Positions 18,209 to 27,605 of a stretch of DNA of 64,000 bases are shown here, one piece after another. Source of the stretch: Mycolicibacterium hassiacum DSM 44199 (lineage in GTDB: Bacteria > Actinomycetota > Actinomycetes > Mycobacteriales > Mycobacteriaceae); assembly GCF_900603025.1 (NCBI RefSeq), contig NZ_LR026975.1, forward strand, positions 4,526,001-4,590,000. Direction: 5' to 3'. The notes under the pieces are model-generated. The model had not been told where the DNA came from. It did no database searches and saw nothing but the letters and a program-made list of their open reading frames with translations. How positions within the stretch are numbered: the stretch's first letter is position 1; every line of letters begins with the position of its first letter. The position numbers and the translations under genes were made by a program.

Positions 18209-19377
18209 CAGCGCCCACCCGTGTCGGTACTCGCCGGCGGGAGGGCGAACGGGTCGGCCGCCTGCCCGGACAGGTCGGCCAACTGGCCGGTGAGAAAGTC
18301 CGGTGGAGTGATGATCTCGTGGAGATGCTGCATGTTCGGGTCCAGCGGCGATGTGGTGAAGAAGTTCTCGCCGAACCGGCGCAGGGTCAGATCGAGGGTC
18401 GCGATCGCGTTAAGGTAGTCCCCACGAACCGCATGCTTGATGCCGGCCTGGGGGAACGGGTAGGTCACGATGATCGGCAGCGCGTCGATCAGTTCCTGCA
18501 CGTGATCGGTAAGGGGTTTGATCACCGCGTACGCAGCGGTGATGTCCGCGGTGAGGTCGGTCTTGGTCTCGGCGAGAATCCGGGTGGCGATCTCGCTGAG
18601 GCGCCCGAGTGCGGCGAAGGTGTCGATGATCCGGCCGGCGTTGGCGTTGAGTGTTCGGGTCGCCTCCGGCAGTGCGGCGAGCGTCTTCTTGAGCGCGGTG
18701 TCGTGGTCGGCGAACGTCGACGCCACCCGGTTGACCGATTCCATGGCGGCGACGATGTCGTCGCTCTGCCGACGTACTGCCGCGGTCAACTCGGCCAGTT
18801 CGGGCAAGAGGTCGGCGAATCGCCCAGCGCGACCAGTCACGGCAGCGTGCAGCTCATCGGTGATGTCCTGCACTGCACCGAGATTGCCGTTGTTTACGAG
18901 TACTCCGAGGCTCGATAGCACCTCCTCGGTCGTGGGGTAGCGCCCCGCGCGGCTGTGGGGGATGACGGTTCCGTCGGTGAGGACTCCGACTGGGGGCTCG
19001 GTGGTGGGGGCGCGGAGCTCGACGTGCTGTGAGCCCAGCAGCGATGTCTGTCCGATGGTGACGGTCGCGTTGGCCGGCAACTGCACCTCCCGGCTCAGCG
19101 ACAGCCGTAGTGCGGCGTAGAACGTGCCGTCGGGGCGCTGCATCACCTGTTGGCCGGACACGCTGCCGACCGTGACGTCATCGACGAGAACGGGCGAGTT
19201 CTGCGGCAGCGTGGACACATCGGGGAGTTCGACGGTGATGGTGAACGAGCCCGGGCCGTGCCCGACCGTGCCGGGCAGGTTCAGGGAGTTGAGCCCACCG
19301 AACGAGCAGGCCGCGGTCAGCAGGACGCTGGATCCGAGGGCACTGCACAGTTTCAGCGCGCGCATGCGGGGGTTCAT
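18208..19377 (-). CDS. mceE: Mce family lipoprotein MceE (LprK type)
   Basis: A 389-aa lipoprotein. The signal peptide ends in the lipobox LTAAC with the lipidated C24. The Mce/MlaD domain (about 50-130) and the helical channel-forming region follow. The start is the ATG at 19377, which overlaps the mceD stop (ATGA); the much longer open frame upstream is not Mce-like. In Mce complexes the E subunit is the lipid-anchored member of the hexameric tunnel (established knowledge). Confidence 0.93.
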   Translation of the reverse strand: MNPRMRALKLCSALGSSVLLTAACSFGGLNSLNLPGTVGHGPGSFTITVELPDVSTLPQNSPVLVDDVTVGSVSGQQVMQRPDGTFYAALRLSLSREVQLPANATVTIGQTSLLGSQHVELRAPTTEPPVGVLTDGTVIPHSRAGRYPTTEEVLSSLGVLVNNGNLGAVQDITDELHAAVTGRAGRFADLLPELAELTAAVRRQSDDIVAAMESVNRVASTFADHDTALKKTLAALPEATRTLNANAGRIIDTFAALGRLSEIATRILAETKTDLTADITAAYAVIKPLTDHVQELIDALPIIVTYPFPQAGIKHAVRGDYLNAIATLDLTLRRFGENFFTTSPLDPNMQHLHEIITPPDFLTGQLADLSGQAADPFALPPASTDTGGR

Positions 19378-20711
19378 CGTCCTGGTTCCTGTTCGGGGAC
19401 ATGTCGATCGGAGTTCGCCGTGTCGGTCGCGGCGTGCGGCAGCAGCAGTTCGGCCGGGTCGGTTCCGGGCGGAATCGTTGGCGGGTTGACTCCGGGCAGC
19501 GGTTGCCACTGCAACTGCGATACCGGCGTTTGCGCCTTGGCCTGGGTCGCGGGCGTGTCGTAGACGAACTGGCCCTTGTATGCGGTGATGTTGTTGATCG
19601 GGTGGAACAGTATCGGTGGGAAGTTCATCATGATCCGTTTGAGCACCGGGCCCATTCGTTGCCGACAGATCTCGGTGCGGTTGTAGTACTCGGGTGTGCC
19701 GGCGGCGTCGAACACGCCCGCGCACAAGAACTGCACAGGATTCGCGAAGTTGGGCAGCGACAGGATGGCGCCGATGGACCCCTGAGCCGGGTTGTAGATG
19801 TTGTAGAAGTTCACCAGCGCATGCGGGGCGACATGCAGCACCTGTTCGAGGTCCTCGCTGTGTTCGGTGAGCAGTGAGGTGAACTCGCTGAGCCTGTGCG
19901 CCTGATCGCTGAGTGTCTTGTTGTTCTCGTTGAGGAACACCTTGATCTGCCCGAGCGCGTTGTTGAGCGCGTTGAGGGAGTCGGCGAGATCGGTGGAGCT
20001 GTCGGCGAAGACCTGAGACAGCGCGGCGACGTGCCCGGTGAACTGCACGATCTGCTCGTCGCTCGCGGACAGCGCGTCGACCAGTGTGCGTAGGTGCTTG
20101 ATGGTGCCGACGATGTCGAAGCGGGAATCACCTAGCCGGCTGGCGGTTTCGGACAGTTCACGGATCGCGTCACGGAAGGAGTGGCCATTGCCCTCGAACG
20201 TGGTCGCGGCCTGGTCGATGGCTGCGCTGAGCGGACCTTGCACGCCACCGCTCTGCGGCCCGAGATGAGTGGCCAGGCGAGTGAGTTCGTCCTTCACGTC
20301 GTCCCACTCGACCGGAACGGCGGTGCGATCGGACGGGATGACCGCACCGTCCGACAGGGTGGGGCCGCCGCTGTAGACGGGGCCGAGCTCGATGCGGCGC
20401 GCCGAGATGACGTTTGGGGCGACGATGACCGCCGAGGCGTCGGCGGGTACGGGAACATCGCGCCGAACGGTGAAGGTGATGTCGGTGTGCGACGGCCCGG
20501 GTCGGATACTGCGGACCGATCCCACCGGGACACCGAGGACCGCGACGCTGTCACCCGGATACAGCCCGACCGCCGACGGGAAGTGAGCGGTGATGGTCAG
20601 CGGTGCTGGGCGGGGCCAGCCGGCGACCAGTCCGCCGGCGAGAACGCCCAGCAACACGGCGATGAGCGCGGCTCGCAGGCGACGGCGAAGCGCTGCGGCA
20701 ATGCTTCTCAC
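19374..20711 (-). CDS. mceD: Mce family protein MceD
   Basis: A 445-aa Mce subunit. The membrane anchor is at about 12-32, the MlaD domain at about 40-120 (SVAVLGVPVGSVRSI), followed by the helical domain and a hydrophilic tail. The GTG at 20711 was chosen because it overlaps the natural stop of mceC in its restored frame (GTGA); the longer open frame to 20885 is mceC sequence read in another frame. It resembles Mce4D more than Mce1D by recollection. Confidence 0.92.
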   Translation of the reverse strand: MRSIAAALRRRLRAALIAVLLGVLAGGLVAGWPRPAPLTITAHFPSAVGLYPGDSVAVLGVPVGSVRSIRPGPSHTDITFTVRRDVPVPADASAVIVAPNVISARRIELGPVYSGGPTLSDGAVIPSDRTAVPVEWDDVKDELTRLATHLGPQSGGVQGPLSAAIDQAATTFEGNGHSFRDAIRELSETASRLGDSRFDIVGTIKHLRTLVDALSASDEQIVQFTGHVAALSQVFADSSTDLADSLNALNNALGQIKVFLNENNKTLSDQAHRLSEFTSLLTEHSEDLEQVLHVAPHALVNFYNIYNPAQGSIGAILSLPNFANPVQFLCAGVFDAAGTPEYYNRTEICRQRMGPVLKRIMMNFPPILFHPINNITAYKGQFVYDTPATQAKAQTPVSQLQWQPLPGVNPPTIPPGTDPAELLLPHAATDTANSDRHVPEQEPGR

Positions 20712-21774
20712 GGTGACTTCGGCCTGACGATCGTACGGTCGGTGATAAACCCGCGCAGGAAGTCCGCCAAGCTGTCGGGGAGCTTGCCGGGCTGGAAGTA
20801 TGCATCCAACAGAACACCACCGAGAGTGGGGGTGGAACGCCGAATACGTTGGCCTGGAAGCCCGGACCCGACCCGACGACCTCACCGAGGGCGGTAGCGT
20901 ATGAGGGCAGCCGGTCGAGTGCGGCGGAGAGGTGTTCGCGGCGTTCGTTCAGATTGTCCAGAACGAGGTTCAGTTTGAGCATGGCCGGTTTGAGCAGGTC
21001 GTCGTTGTCCTCGACGAACCCGGACAGCTGATGGGACAGTGTCAGGATACCGGAGATGAGCTGGTCGATCGCCCGACGGCGTTGGGCGAGTTGGGCGAAC
21101 AGCATGTTGCCGTCGGTGATCAGCCGATCGATCTGCTCGGACCGGGCAGCCACCACCTCCGACAGCCGGTTGGCGTGCGCAAGCAGTTGCTGCAGCCTGT
21201 GGTCGCGGTCGCTGACGCTGCGTGAGAGCGCGGCGATACCGTCGAGGGCCGCACGCACCTGGGGAGTGGCGTCGCGCATTGCCTCGGTGAGGGTGTCGAG
21301 CGCCTCGACGAACTTGTCCTGGTCGAGTTCGCCGACGTTGCGCCCGAGGTCTTGTAGCGCGTTGTTGAGGGTGTACGGGGTCGTGGTGCGGTTCAGGGGT
21401 ATGGTGGTGGCCTTTCCGGCTCCGCGCGGCGTCACCTCGATGGACCGCTGGCCGAGAATGGTGTCGGTTTTGATGGCGGCCAGGGATTGATCGCCGAGGG
21501 CGATGCCGCGCTGCACGGTGAACGTGATCCGCACGCTGCGGGTGGGGATATCGAGTGCGACGTCCTTGACCTCGCCGACGGTGTGACCGTAGACCTGCAC
21601 GGGGTTGCCGGCGACCAACCCGGCGGCGTGGGCGAAATAGGCCCTATAGCGCTGACCCTGGGGCCAGAAGGGCAGCCCGGTGTACCCGAAGGACACCAAC
21701 ATCAGGCACACGACGAGAACGATGCCGAAGATGCCGGTGCGCAGCGGATCTCGAGTCGTTGAGTCACTTCGCAA
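20708..21774 (-). CDS. mceC: Mce family protein MceC with a 1-base frameshift near the 3' end
   Basis: A Mce4C-like subunit: DPLRTGIFG, the membrane anchor, GLPFWPQGQ, then the MlaD domain and helical region. The frame is intact to GSGPGFQANVFGVPPP. It then shifts at a run of five C (five G on the plus strand, about 20827-20832). With six C it would continue PPPTLGGVLLDAYFQPGKL and end KSP at 20708, about 355 aa and overlapping mceD by GTGA. Uncorrected, the frame runs on to 20551 as 407 aa of unrelated sequence inside mceD. The start is TTG at 21774, 11 bases inside mceB. Either a real mutation or a sequencing indel in a homopolymer. Confidence 0.85.
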
Positions 21775-22792
21775 AGTCGCACCTGCCGTTGTTCGACTGC
21801 GGGGGCTTCACGGCGGGGATGATGATGTCGCTTCCCGCGGGCCCGTTGATCTTGATCTTGACCGGGCAGAAGTAGATGTTGAAGAACGAGCCGTAGGCGC
21901 CCAGGGCGCTCAGCCGCAGATAGTCCTCAAGGGGTTCCAGCGAGGCGTTGAGGTCCGCCTTGCGCTCGTCGAGCGCGGCGGCGAGCGGCCCGGCGGTCTC
22001 GAGCACTGCCTGGATGGGACGCCGCGCCGCACCGAGCACCTCGGTGAGTTCGCGTTCGGTGGTGGCGAGTCGTTCCAGCGCATTGACGATGGGATCGCGC
22101 CCCATGCTGAGCTCGGTGATCAGCTGCTGGAGTTTCCCGACGCTCACCGCGAGGTCATCGCTCTTCTCCGCGGCGGCAGCCAGCACCGTGGTGAGGTTGT
22201 CGATCGTTTCGTCGATGAGTCGGTCGCGGTCGGCGATCGTGTGGGTGAACTCGGCGGTGTTGGCCAGCACGTCGGCAAGGGTGGCCCCTTTGTCCTGGAG
22301 GAGCTCGATGATGGCGTTGCTGATCTCGTTGACCTTCGCGCCGTCGAGGCCCTTGAGCACCGGGCGGAATCCCCCGAGCAGGGCGTCGAGGTCGACGGCC
22401 GGCTGGGTGTTCTCCCGCGGGATCGTTCCTCCTGGCGGAAGCGAGCGGAGTTCCCCGGGTCCGCCGAAAATCTCCAGGTAGCGGTCGCCGGTGAGATTCT
22501 GATAGCGGATCGCCGCGCGGGTGGAGGTGTAGAGCTGCTGGCGCTTGTCGACGGTGAAGGTGACGGTGGCGTGGTCACCGTTGATGGCGATGCTCTTCAC
22601 CTTTCCGACCGGGATGCCGGCGATCCGAACGTCCTGTCCGGTCTTGAGTCGGGATACCGACGTGAAGTCGGCATGGTAGGTGTGCGTCGAACCGAATCGG
22701 AACTGACCGAAGGTCAGCACGAGGCCGGCCAGCATGAGCAGCATGACGGCAGTGAAGATGCCGACCTTGAGGGCGGTGCGTCGTAGGGACAT
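21764..22792 (-). CDS. mceB: Mce family protein MceB
   Basis: A 342-aa Mce subunit with an N-terminal anchor (about 8-28), the MlaD domain (about 35-120, RIAGIPVGKVKSIAI) and a long alpha-helical region. A C-terminal segment with two cysteines closes the protein. The ATG overlaps the mceA stop by one base (TGATG). Confidence 0.93.
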   Translation of the reverse strand: MSLRRTALKVGIFTAVMLLMLAGLVLTFGQFRFGSTHTYHADFTSVSRLKTGQDVRIAGIPVGKVKSIAINGDHATVTFTVDKRQQLYTSTRAAIRYQNLTGDRYLEIFGGPGELRSLPPGGTIPRENTQPAVDLDALLGGFRPVLKGLDGAKVNEISNAIIELLQDKGATLADVLANTAEFTHTIADRDRLIDETIDNLTTVLAAAAEKSDDLAVSVGKLQQLITELSMGRDPIVNALERLATTERELTEVLGAARRPIQAVLETAGPLAAALDERKADLNASLEPLEDYLRLSALGAYGSFFNIYFCPVKIKINGPAGSDIIIPAVKPPQSNNGRCDFAK

Positions 22793-23991
22793 CAGTAGTC
22801 GTCTCGTTCTGCGAACGCGCCGTTGAACAGGAACTGCAGCGTCGACGGCGGGTCGAATTGGAGTTCGGTGTTCGGTTGGTAGGGGACGTAGGCGTTATCG
22901 GTGACGAGGAAGGGGGTCCGGTACCAGGATCCGGATCCCTGTTTGGTGGGCAGGTCGGGCAGTCCCCGGCAGTTGGGGCCGCCTGACGCGTTGACCAGCG
23001 GGAGACTCTCGGGGTAGGTGTAGGCCGGGGAGCCGGGCATGAAGCCCGCGTTGACGAACAGGGCCGGCTGGATCCCGCCGATGTAGGGTCCGAACTTCTT
23101 ATAGGCCTTGGCCAATGAGGTGATCAGGCAACCGAACTCGGGCGAGTAGTCGCGTAGCACACCCAACGGGGCGCGTAGCCGCGTGACGGCCGCGATCAGG
23201 TCGCTTTCGGCGGGCGCCAGGGTATCGGTGGCGGCGTAGCCGAGTCCGGCCGCGGCCAGCAGTGTGGCGCTGAGGTTGTCGCGTTCGTCGGCGATCGCGT
23301 CGCCGATGGTGGGAACGTTGCCCAGGGTGGACACCAGGTCGTTGGTGGCGGCCGTGTAGATGTCGCCGACTGTGGTGAGCTTGCGCACGTTGTCGTGCAG
23401 CGCGGGCATATGGGGGTTGACGGCAGCCAGGGCCTCGCGGAGAGCGACCAGCCCGGCGCCGAGTTCGGATCCGTTGCCGCGCAGACCTTCTGCGATCGCG
23501 GTCAGGGTGGCGTTCAGTTGCACCGGGTCGATCTTCTGCAGCGTGTTGACCAGTGTCTGGAACAACGTGTTGACCTCGACGCTGACGTCGGACACCCGCA
23601 GATGGGCGTACGGCCTGAGACGTTCCGTGCTCGGCTCCGGAGGGATGAGAAGTTCGACCGACTTGGCGCCGAAGACGGTGGTGCTTGCGATCCGGGGAAT
23701 GACATTCGCGGGGATCTTGGCCAGTTCGTCGGTGCGGATCGCCAGGGTCAGTTGGGCCGCGGACCCGTCGTAGGAGATACGGGTCACCCTGCCGACCGGC
23801 ACCCCGAGGAACTTCACCTTCGCGTCGCGGTCCATCACCAGCCCCACGCGAGGAGCGGTGAGGGTGACAGTGGAGGTGGGTATGAACGCCCCTTGGTACG
23901 CCAGGAAGGTCACGGCGGCCACTGCCATGCCGAGCGCGGCCATGAGCGCCGCGGCGACACGGACCCGCAGGCGTCGTCGCTGTGTCTCCAC
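22792..23991 (-). CDS. mceA: Mce family protein MceA
   Basis: A 399-aa first subunit of the Mce complex. It has a basic N terminus, an anchor at about 11-32, the MlaD domain (about 38-115, KVKFLGVPVGRVTRI) and a helical domain. The C-terminal end NGAFAERDDY resembles Mce4A by recollection. The GTG at 23991 follows GAGGAAGG with about 6 bases between and is preferred to the longer frame. The two yrbE permease genes that normally precede mceA are absent: the 229 bases upstream are non-coding, with an AT-rich stretch around 24127-24170. A divergent gene follows. Confidence 0.92.
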   Translation of the reverse strand: METQRRRLRVRVAAALMAALGMAVAAVTFLAYQGAFIPTSTVTLTAPRVGLVMDRDAKVKFLGVPVGRVTRISYDGSAAQLTLAIRTDELAKIPANVIPRIASTTVFGAKSVELLIPPEPSTERLRPYAHLRVSDVSVEVNTLFQTLVNTLQKIDPVQLNATLTAIAEGLRGNGSELGAGLVALREALAAVNPHMPALHDNVRKLTTVGDIYTAATNDLVSTLGNVPTIGDAIADERDNLSATLLAAAGLGYAATDTLAPAESDLIAAVTRLRAPLGVLRDYSPEFGCLITSLAKAYKKFGPYIGGIQPALFVNAGFMPGSPAYTYPESLPLVNASGGPNCRGLPDLPTKQGSGSWYRTPFLVTDNAYVPYQPNTELQFDPPSTLQFLFNGAFAERDDY

Positions 23992-24220
23992 TGAACACCC
24001 TTCCTCTCGGAGCGGTAGCACGTCCCGGGGAACCGGAGGGCCCAACGGCGTTGGCGGGCGGTGTGGTCCGGGAGGAAAGCCGACCGCCAGGGCCGGCGAC
24101 CTCCGTAGTCACCCTCGGACGGTCCACAAAAACTATCGCTCGTTATAACATCACACTGGGTATAAAAGAAGGGTTCGGATCACAGTGCCGCACGCCGATC
24201 CCCGATGCGGAGGTCAGTTG

Positions 24221-24982
24221 ATGACGGAGACGATCAAGCACAGCGAGGCCGGGGCGGCGCGGGGGCGGCGGGGTTTCTCGTCGTTGCAGAAGTCGCTGTT
24301 CGGGGTGTTGGCGTTCTTCTTCGCGATCCACCCGGTGTTCTGGTTCCTGGAGACACGCGCGGGGGTGCCGCAGCCGGTCGCCTCCACGGTGATGGTGATC
24401 GTGGTGGTCGGTTGCTTCGTCACCGCCCTGGCGCTGCCCTGGCTTCGGGTCGGTGACCGGCGGGACTGGACGCGGGCCGACCGGCTGGGCGCGATGATCA
24501 TCGTCTGGGTGTTCATCGCGCTGACCCCCCGGTTCATCTGGGAGCTGCCGTGGCTGTTGTTCTTCGATCAGATCGTCGAGGGAGTCCGCAACGGGTCGCT
24601 GTGGACCTACATGTGGGCGCCGATCCTGTTGGGTGGTGACGCCCGCTATCTCAACGGCGATCCGCTGATCGTCTGCATGGAGTGGATCGCGCTGTTCGTC
24701 GGGATCTTCGAGGCCTATGCGCTGGTCCAGTTCTTCCGCAACGGCAGGCGGTTCAGCAGCACGCAGCTGTCGCTGATCATGGCGGGGATGATCGTCGAGG
24801 TGACACTGCCGGCGGTCTATTTCGGCACCGAGATCGCCAACAACCTGTCCAACACCGCCTCACCGGTGGAGATGCTGGTCAAGTTCGTGCTCATCAACGT
24901 GCTGTGGTGCACCATGCCGATCCTCACGTATTTCTGGGGGGTGCGCCGACTGGTCACCAACAACCTCCACGTACCGTTCTGA
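24221..24982 (+). CDS. polytopic membrane protein, possibly EXPERA/emopamil-binding-like
   Basis: A 253-aa protein with about six membrane helices and two tryptophan-rich loops (WELPWLLFFDQI, MEWIALFVGIFEAYALVQFF). The spacing of acidic residues in helices recalls the EXPERA/emopamil-binding fold of sterol isomerases, or the spirocyclase AveC-like proteins of mycobacteria; I cannot decide between them. GGAGGT lies 6 bases before the ATG at 24221. It is divergent from the mce operon, and a sterol- or lipid-related role would fit that neighbour. Confidence 0.65.
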   Translation: MTETIKHSEAGAARGRRGFSSLQKSLFGVLAFFFAIHPVFWFLETRAGVPQPVASTVMVIVVVGCFVTALALPWLRVGDRRDWTRADRLGAMIIVWVFIALTPRFIWELPWLLFFDQIVEGVRNGSLWTYMWAPILLGGDARYLNGDPLIVCMEWIALFVGIFEAYALVQFFRNGRRFSSTQLSLIMAGMIVEVTLPAVYFGTEIANNLSNTASPVEMLVKFVLINVLWCTMPILTYFWGVRRLVTNNLHVPF

Positions 24983-25015
24983 CCGACGCTCGGGCATGAA
25001 CATGCAACTCGGGGT

Positions 25016-25567
25016 TCACTTCAACGGTTCGGGCGTGAAAGCGACGTCGACGCCGCCGAGGGTCACGGAGACCTGACCTCCCATCACCACGACCTGCGCG
25101 GTGACCCGTCGCTCGACGGCCTGAGCCAGTTGCCGCACCGGCTGGTGCGGAATCCGCTCCACCGACAGGTTCGACAGACCCGCGACCCGGCGACCGACGG
25201 TGCGCCACCAGGCGTGTGTCCCGGCGGCGAACGGGAACAGCAGTACCCGGTCGGCCCGCCCGGCGGCCTTGGCCAGCCCCCGGGCGTCGGGCTGGCCGAC
25301 GTCGATCCACTCCAGGATCCGGCCGGTGTAGTCGGTGAGCTGTAGGTCCGCCACGCCGGGAACGCACAGGCCCGGGCCGAACGCCAACTCCCCGTCGACG
25401 TCACGCAGCTGATGTGCGCGCAGCGCGAACGCCAGCAACCGCACCACCATCCGCTCATCGGTCTCGCTGGGGTGACGGGCGACTGTCAGTGCGTGATCGG
25501 CGTAGTAGCCGTGATCGACATCGGAGACGCCGAGCTCGGCCTTGAACACCGTCGCGGAGAGGGCCAC
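25016..25567 (-). CDS. yaeQ: YaeQ family protein
   Basis: A 183-aa protein, close to the family length of about 180. The signatures GYYADHALTVARHPSETDERM and EWIDVGQPDARGLAKAAGRA identify YaeQ, a PD-(D/E)XK nuclease-like fold of unknown function. The GTG at 25567 (V-A-L-S-A-T-V-F-K) was chosen because YaeQ proteins start M-A-L-x-A-T. It is convergent with the membrane protein gene across 33 bases. Confidence 0.92.
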   Translation of the reverse strand: MALSATVFKAELGVSDVDHGYYADHALTVARHPSETDERMVVRLLAFALRAHQLRDVDGELAFGPGLCVPGVADLQLTDYTGRILEWIDVGQPDARGLAKAAGRADRVLLFPFAAGTHAWWRTVGRRVAGLSNLSVERIPHQPVRQLAQAVERRVTAQVVVMGGQVSVTLGGVDVAFTPEPLK

Positions 25568-25767
25568 GCCATAGTGTGGCCGATATCCGATCACGACGGG
25601 GTTATCCGCCGCGCGGATATGAGGACATCGCGCCGCGCACCTACGATGGAGCCGGCGAGATCCGAAAGCCCGCTACTTCGATCACTGTGACGAGCAGGGT
25701 GCGTCGACGCGGATCGCCCGGCAGCCGAGCGGGCCACACGGCGAGACGATCGAGCAGGGAGCCAGGC

Positions 25768-26706
25768 ATGAGACCAGCCCGCATCGATGTGCACGCCCAT
25801 TTCCTTCCCGACTTCTACCGGCAGGCGATGCTCGATGCGGGGTACTCCGAGCCGGACGGCATCAGGGCGATTCCGCCGTGGGACGAGACATCGGCTCTGG
25901 CCCTGATGGACGAGCTCAACATCGAGACGGCGATCCTGTCGATCTCCTCGCCGGGAGTGCGCTTCGGTGACGCGGGCGCGGCGGCGAGGCTGGCGCGCCG
26001 GGTCAACGATGAGGCGGCGCGGATTCGCGAGGCCCACCCCGGCCGGTTCGGACTGTTCGCCTCGCTTCCGGTGCCCGACGTCGATGCCGCCGTCGAAGAA
26101 CTCCGGTACGCGCTCGACACCCTCGGCGCCAACGGCGTCGTGCTCGAGAGCAACAGCCGGGGCGTGTACCTGGGCGACCCGATGCTCGAGCCGTTGTACG
26201 CCGAGTTGAACGCGCGTCGTTCGACCCTGTTCATTCACCCCACCACGCCGTGCGGTACCGATCTGTCGTTCGGTTATCCGAAACCGTTGCTGGAGTTCAT
26301 GTTCGACTCGACGCGGGCGGTGACCCACATGATTCTCAGCGGCGTGCTGGACCGGTACCCGGAGATGACGGTGATCATGCCGCATGCGGGTGCGGCACTG
26401 CCGGTGCTGGCCGCGCGCATCGAACTGCTCATGCCGTTGCTGGCATCGCCGGACCGTGCCGGCCCGCCCGATATCCGCGGTGCGCTCCGGAAGCTGCACT
26501 TCGACCTGGCCGGCGCGCCGGTCCCCGAACTGCTCGGGGCACTGCTGCAGGTGACCGGAATCGAGAACATCCACTACGGCAGCGACTATCCGTACACGCC
26601 CGCTCATGCCTGCCTCGAACTCGCCGACCGCATCGACCGGACGCCGTTGCTCGACGACGACGCACTCACCAGGGTGCTGACGACGAACAGCCGGAAGCTG
26701 CTGTAG
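25768..26706 (+). CDS. amidohydrolase family 2 protein (ACMSD/resorcylate decarboxylase-like)
   Basis: A 312-aa TIM-barrel metal-dependent hydrolase or decarboxylase. The metal-binding HxH motif is at residues 9-11 (DVHAHF). Further ligands are likely in LFIHPT and PHAGA, and the terminal catalytic aspartate in YGSDYPYT. The ATG at 25768 directly precedes the barrel core and follows GCAGGGA; the upstream open frame is not family-like. It probably acts on an aromatic or enol substrate. The 200 bases before it look non-coding. Confidence 0.85.
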   Translation: MRPARIDVHAHFLPDFYRQAMLDAGYSEPDGIRAIPPWDETSALALMDELNIETAILSISSPGVRFGDAGAAARLARRVNDEAARIREAHPGRFGLFASLPVPDVDAAVEELRYALDTLGANGVVLESNSRGVYLGDPMLEPLYAELNARRSTLFIHPTTPCGTDLSFGYPKPLLEFMFDSTRAVTHMILSGVLDRYPEMTVIMPHAGAALPVLAARIELLMPLLASPDRAGPPDIRGALRKLHFDLAGAPVPELLGALLQVTGIENIHYGSDYPYTPAHACLELADRIDRTPLLDDDALTRVLTTNSRKLL

Positions 26707-26709
26707 CCG

Positions 26710-27369
26710 TCAGCGCTTACGCCGACCGCGGGCCGGCCGTTCGTGTCCGGCCTTGAGGTGATCGATCAGTAACTGCGCCATCGCTTCCCGTTGCGGATCC
26801 GTCGGCAGCGGGAATTCGGTGACCATCTGCCCCACCATGAGACCCAACGGCGCCGCCCACAGCAGGTCCGCGATGGCCTCGGCGTGAGGCGAGCGGTTGC
26901 CGACGACCCGGGCGATCCGGTCGAGCCCGGGCTGCAGGCCGGCCAGTTGCTCGGTGCCGAGCTTCGCGCGGAACGACCGGGTCGCGATGAGTATCTCCAT
27001 CGCCGACAGGCTGGCCGGGTTGAGGAACACCCGCCACGCTGCGTCGGTGAGCGCCCGCATGCGGTCCTCGGGGTCCTCGATCGCCTCGACCTCGTCCGCC
27101 ACGTCGTTGATCGAGGTGACGAGCGTGTTGATGGCGTGGTCGATGACGGCGGTGAGCAGGCCGTCCCGGTCTCCGAAGTGGTACTGGACCACGCCGGTGC
27201 TGACCCCGGCACGTTCGATGATGTGACGGGTGCTGGCCGCCGAGAAACCCTCCTCGCGGATGCACTTGATGGTCTCCTCGATGACCAGCTCGCGAGTGCG
27301 GTCGGCGCGCTCCTGGGTTCTGCGACGCTGACGGCGTGGTGCGGAACCGCGGGTTCGTTCGGTGGTCAT
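26710..27369 (-). CDS. TetR family transcriptional regulator
   Basis: A 219-aa repressor. The basic N-terminal arm precedes the TetR HTH (about 27-75: AASTRHIIERAGVSTGVVQYHF, split as helix-turn-helix then GDRDG). The ligand-binding domain follows and the C terminus is basic. It ends 3 bases from the convergent amidohydrolase gene, which is a possible but unproven target. The 236 bases upstream, to the MerR gene, hold no other gene that I can support. Confidence 0.92.
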   Translation of the reverse strand: MTTERTRGSAPRRQRRRTQERADRTRELVIEETIKCIREEGFSAASTRHIIERAGVSTGVVQYHFGDRDGLLTAVIDHAINTLVTSINDVADEVEAIEDPEDRMRALTDAAWRVFLNPASLSAMEILIATRSFRAKLGTEQLAGLQPGLDRIARVVGNRSPHAEAIADLLWAAPLGLMVGQMVTEFPLPTDPQREAMAQLLIDHLKAGHERPARGRRKR

Positions 27370-27605
27370 CGGACTCCGACCCCAGGCGTCGCCGGGCGAC
27401 CATCAGCGGACTCGAGAGCCTGACGGACGCGGGCATCGGAGGGCTCCCTCCGAGCCCCTACCAGACGAAGAGTCTCCAGGGTCCGCACGGGTCGATCCTA
27501 TTCATCGAACACGGAAAACCGTTGCTGCCTGGGCCAAGGAGGCGAAGTATCCGCAAAGGGCGTGCCGCATCGCAGAACTGTTCGGCACCTGGGGATCCGG
27601 TGCGA

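Noticed and set aside
20551..20707. C-terminal extension of MceC to 407 aa
   Set aside because: Residues after the C-run are Arg/Ser-rich and unlike Mce proteins; the proper ending is found in the next frame.
23992..24220. KstR-type operator in front of mceA
   Set aside because: No convincing AAC...GTT palindrome; only an AT-rich stretch was seen, so regulation by the cholesterol repressor is not supported.
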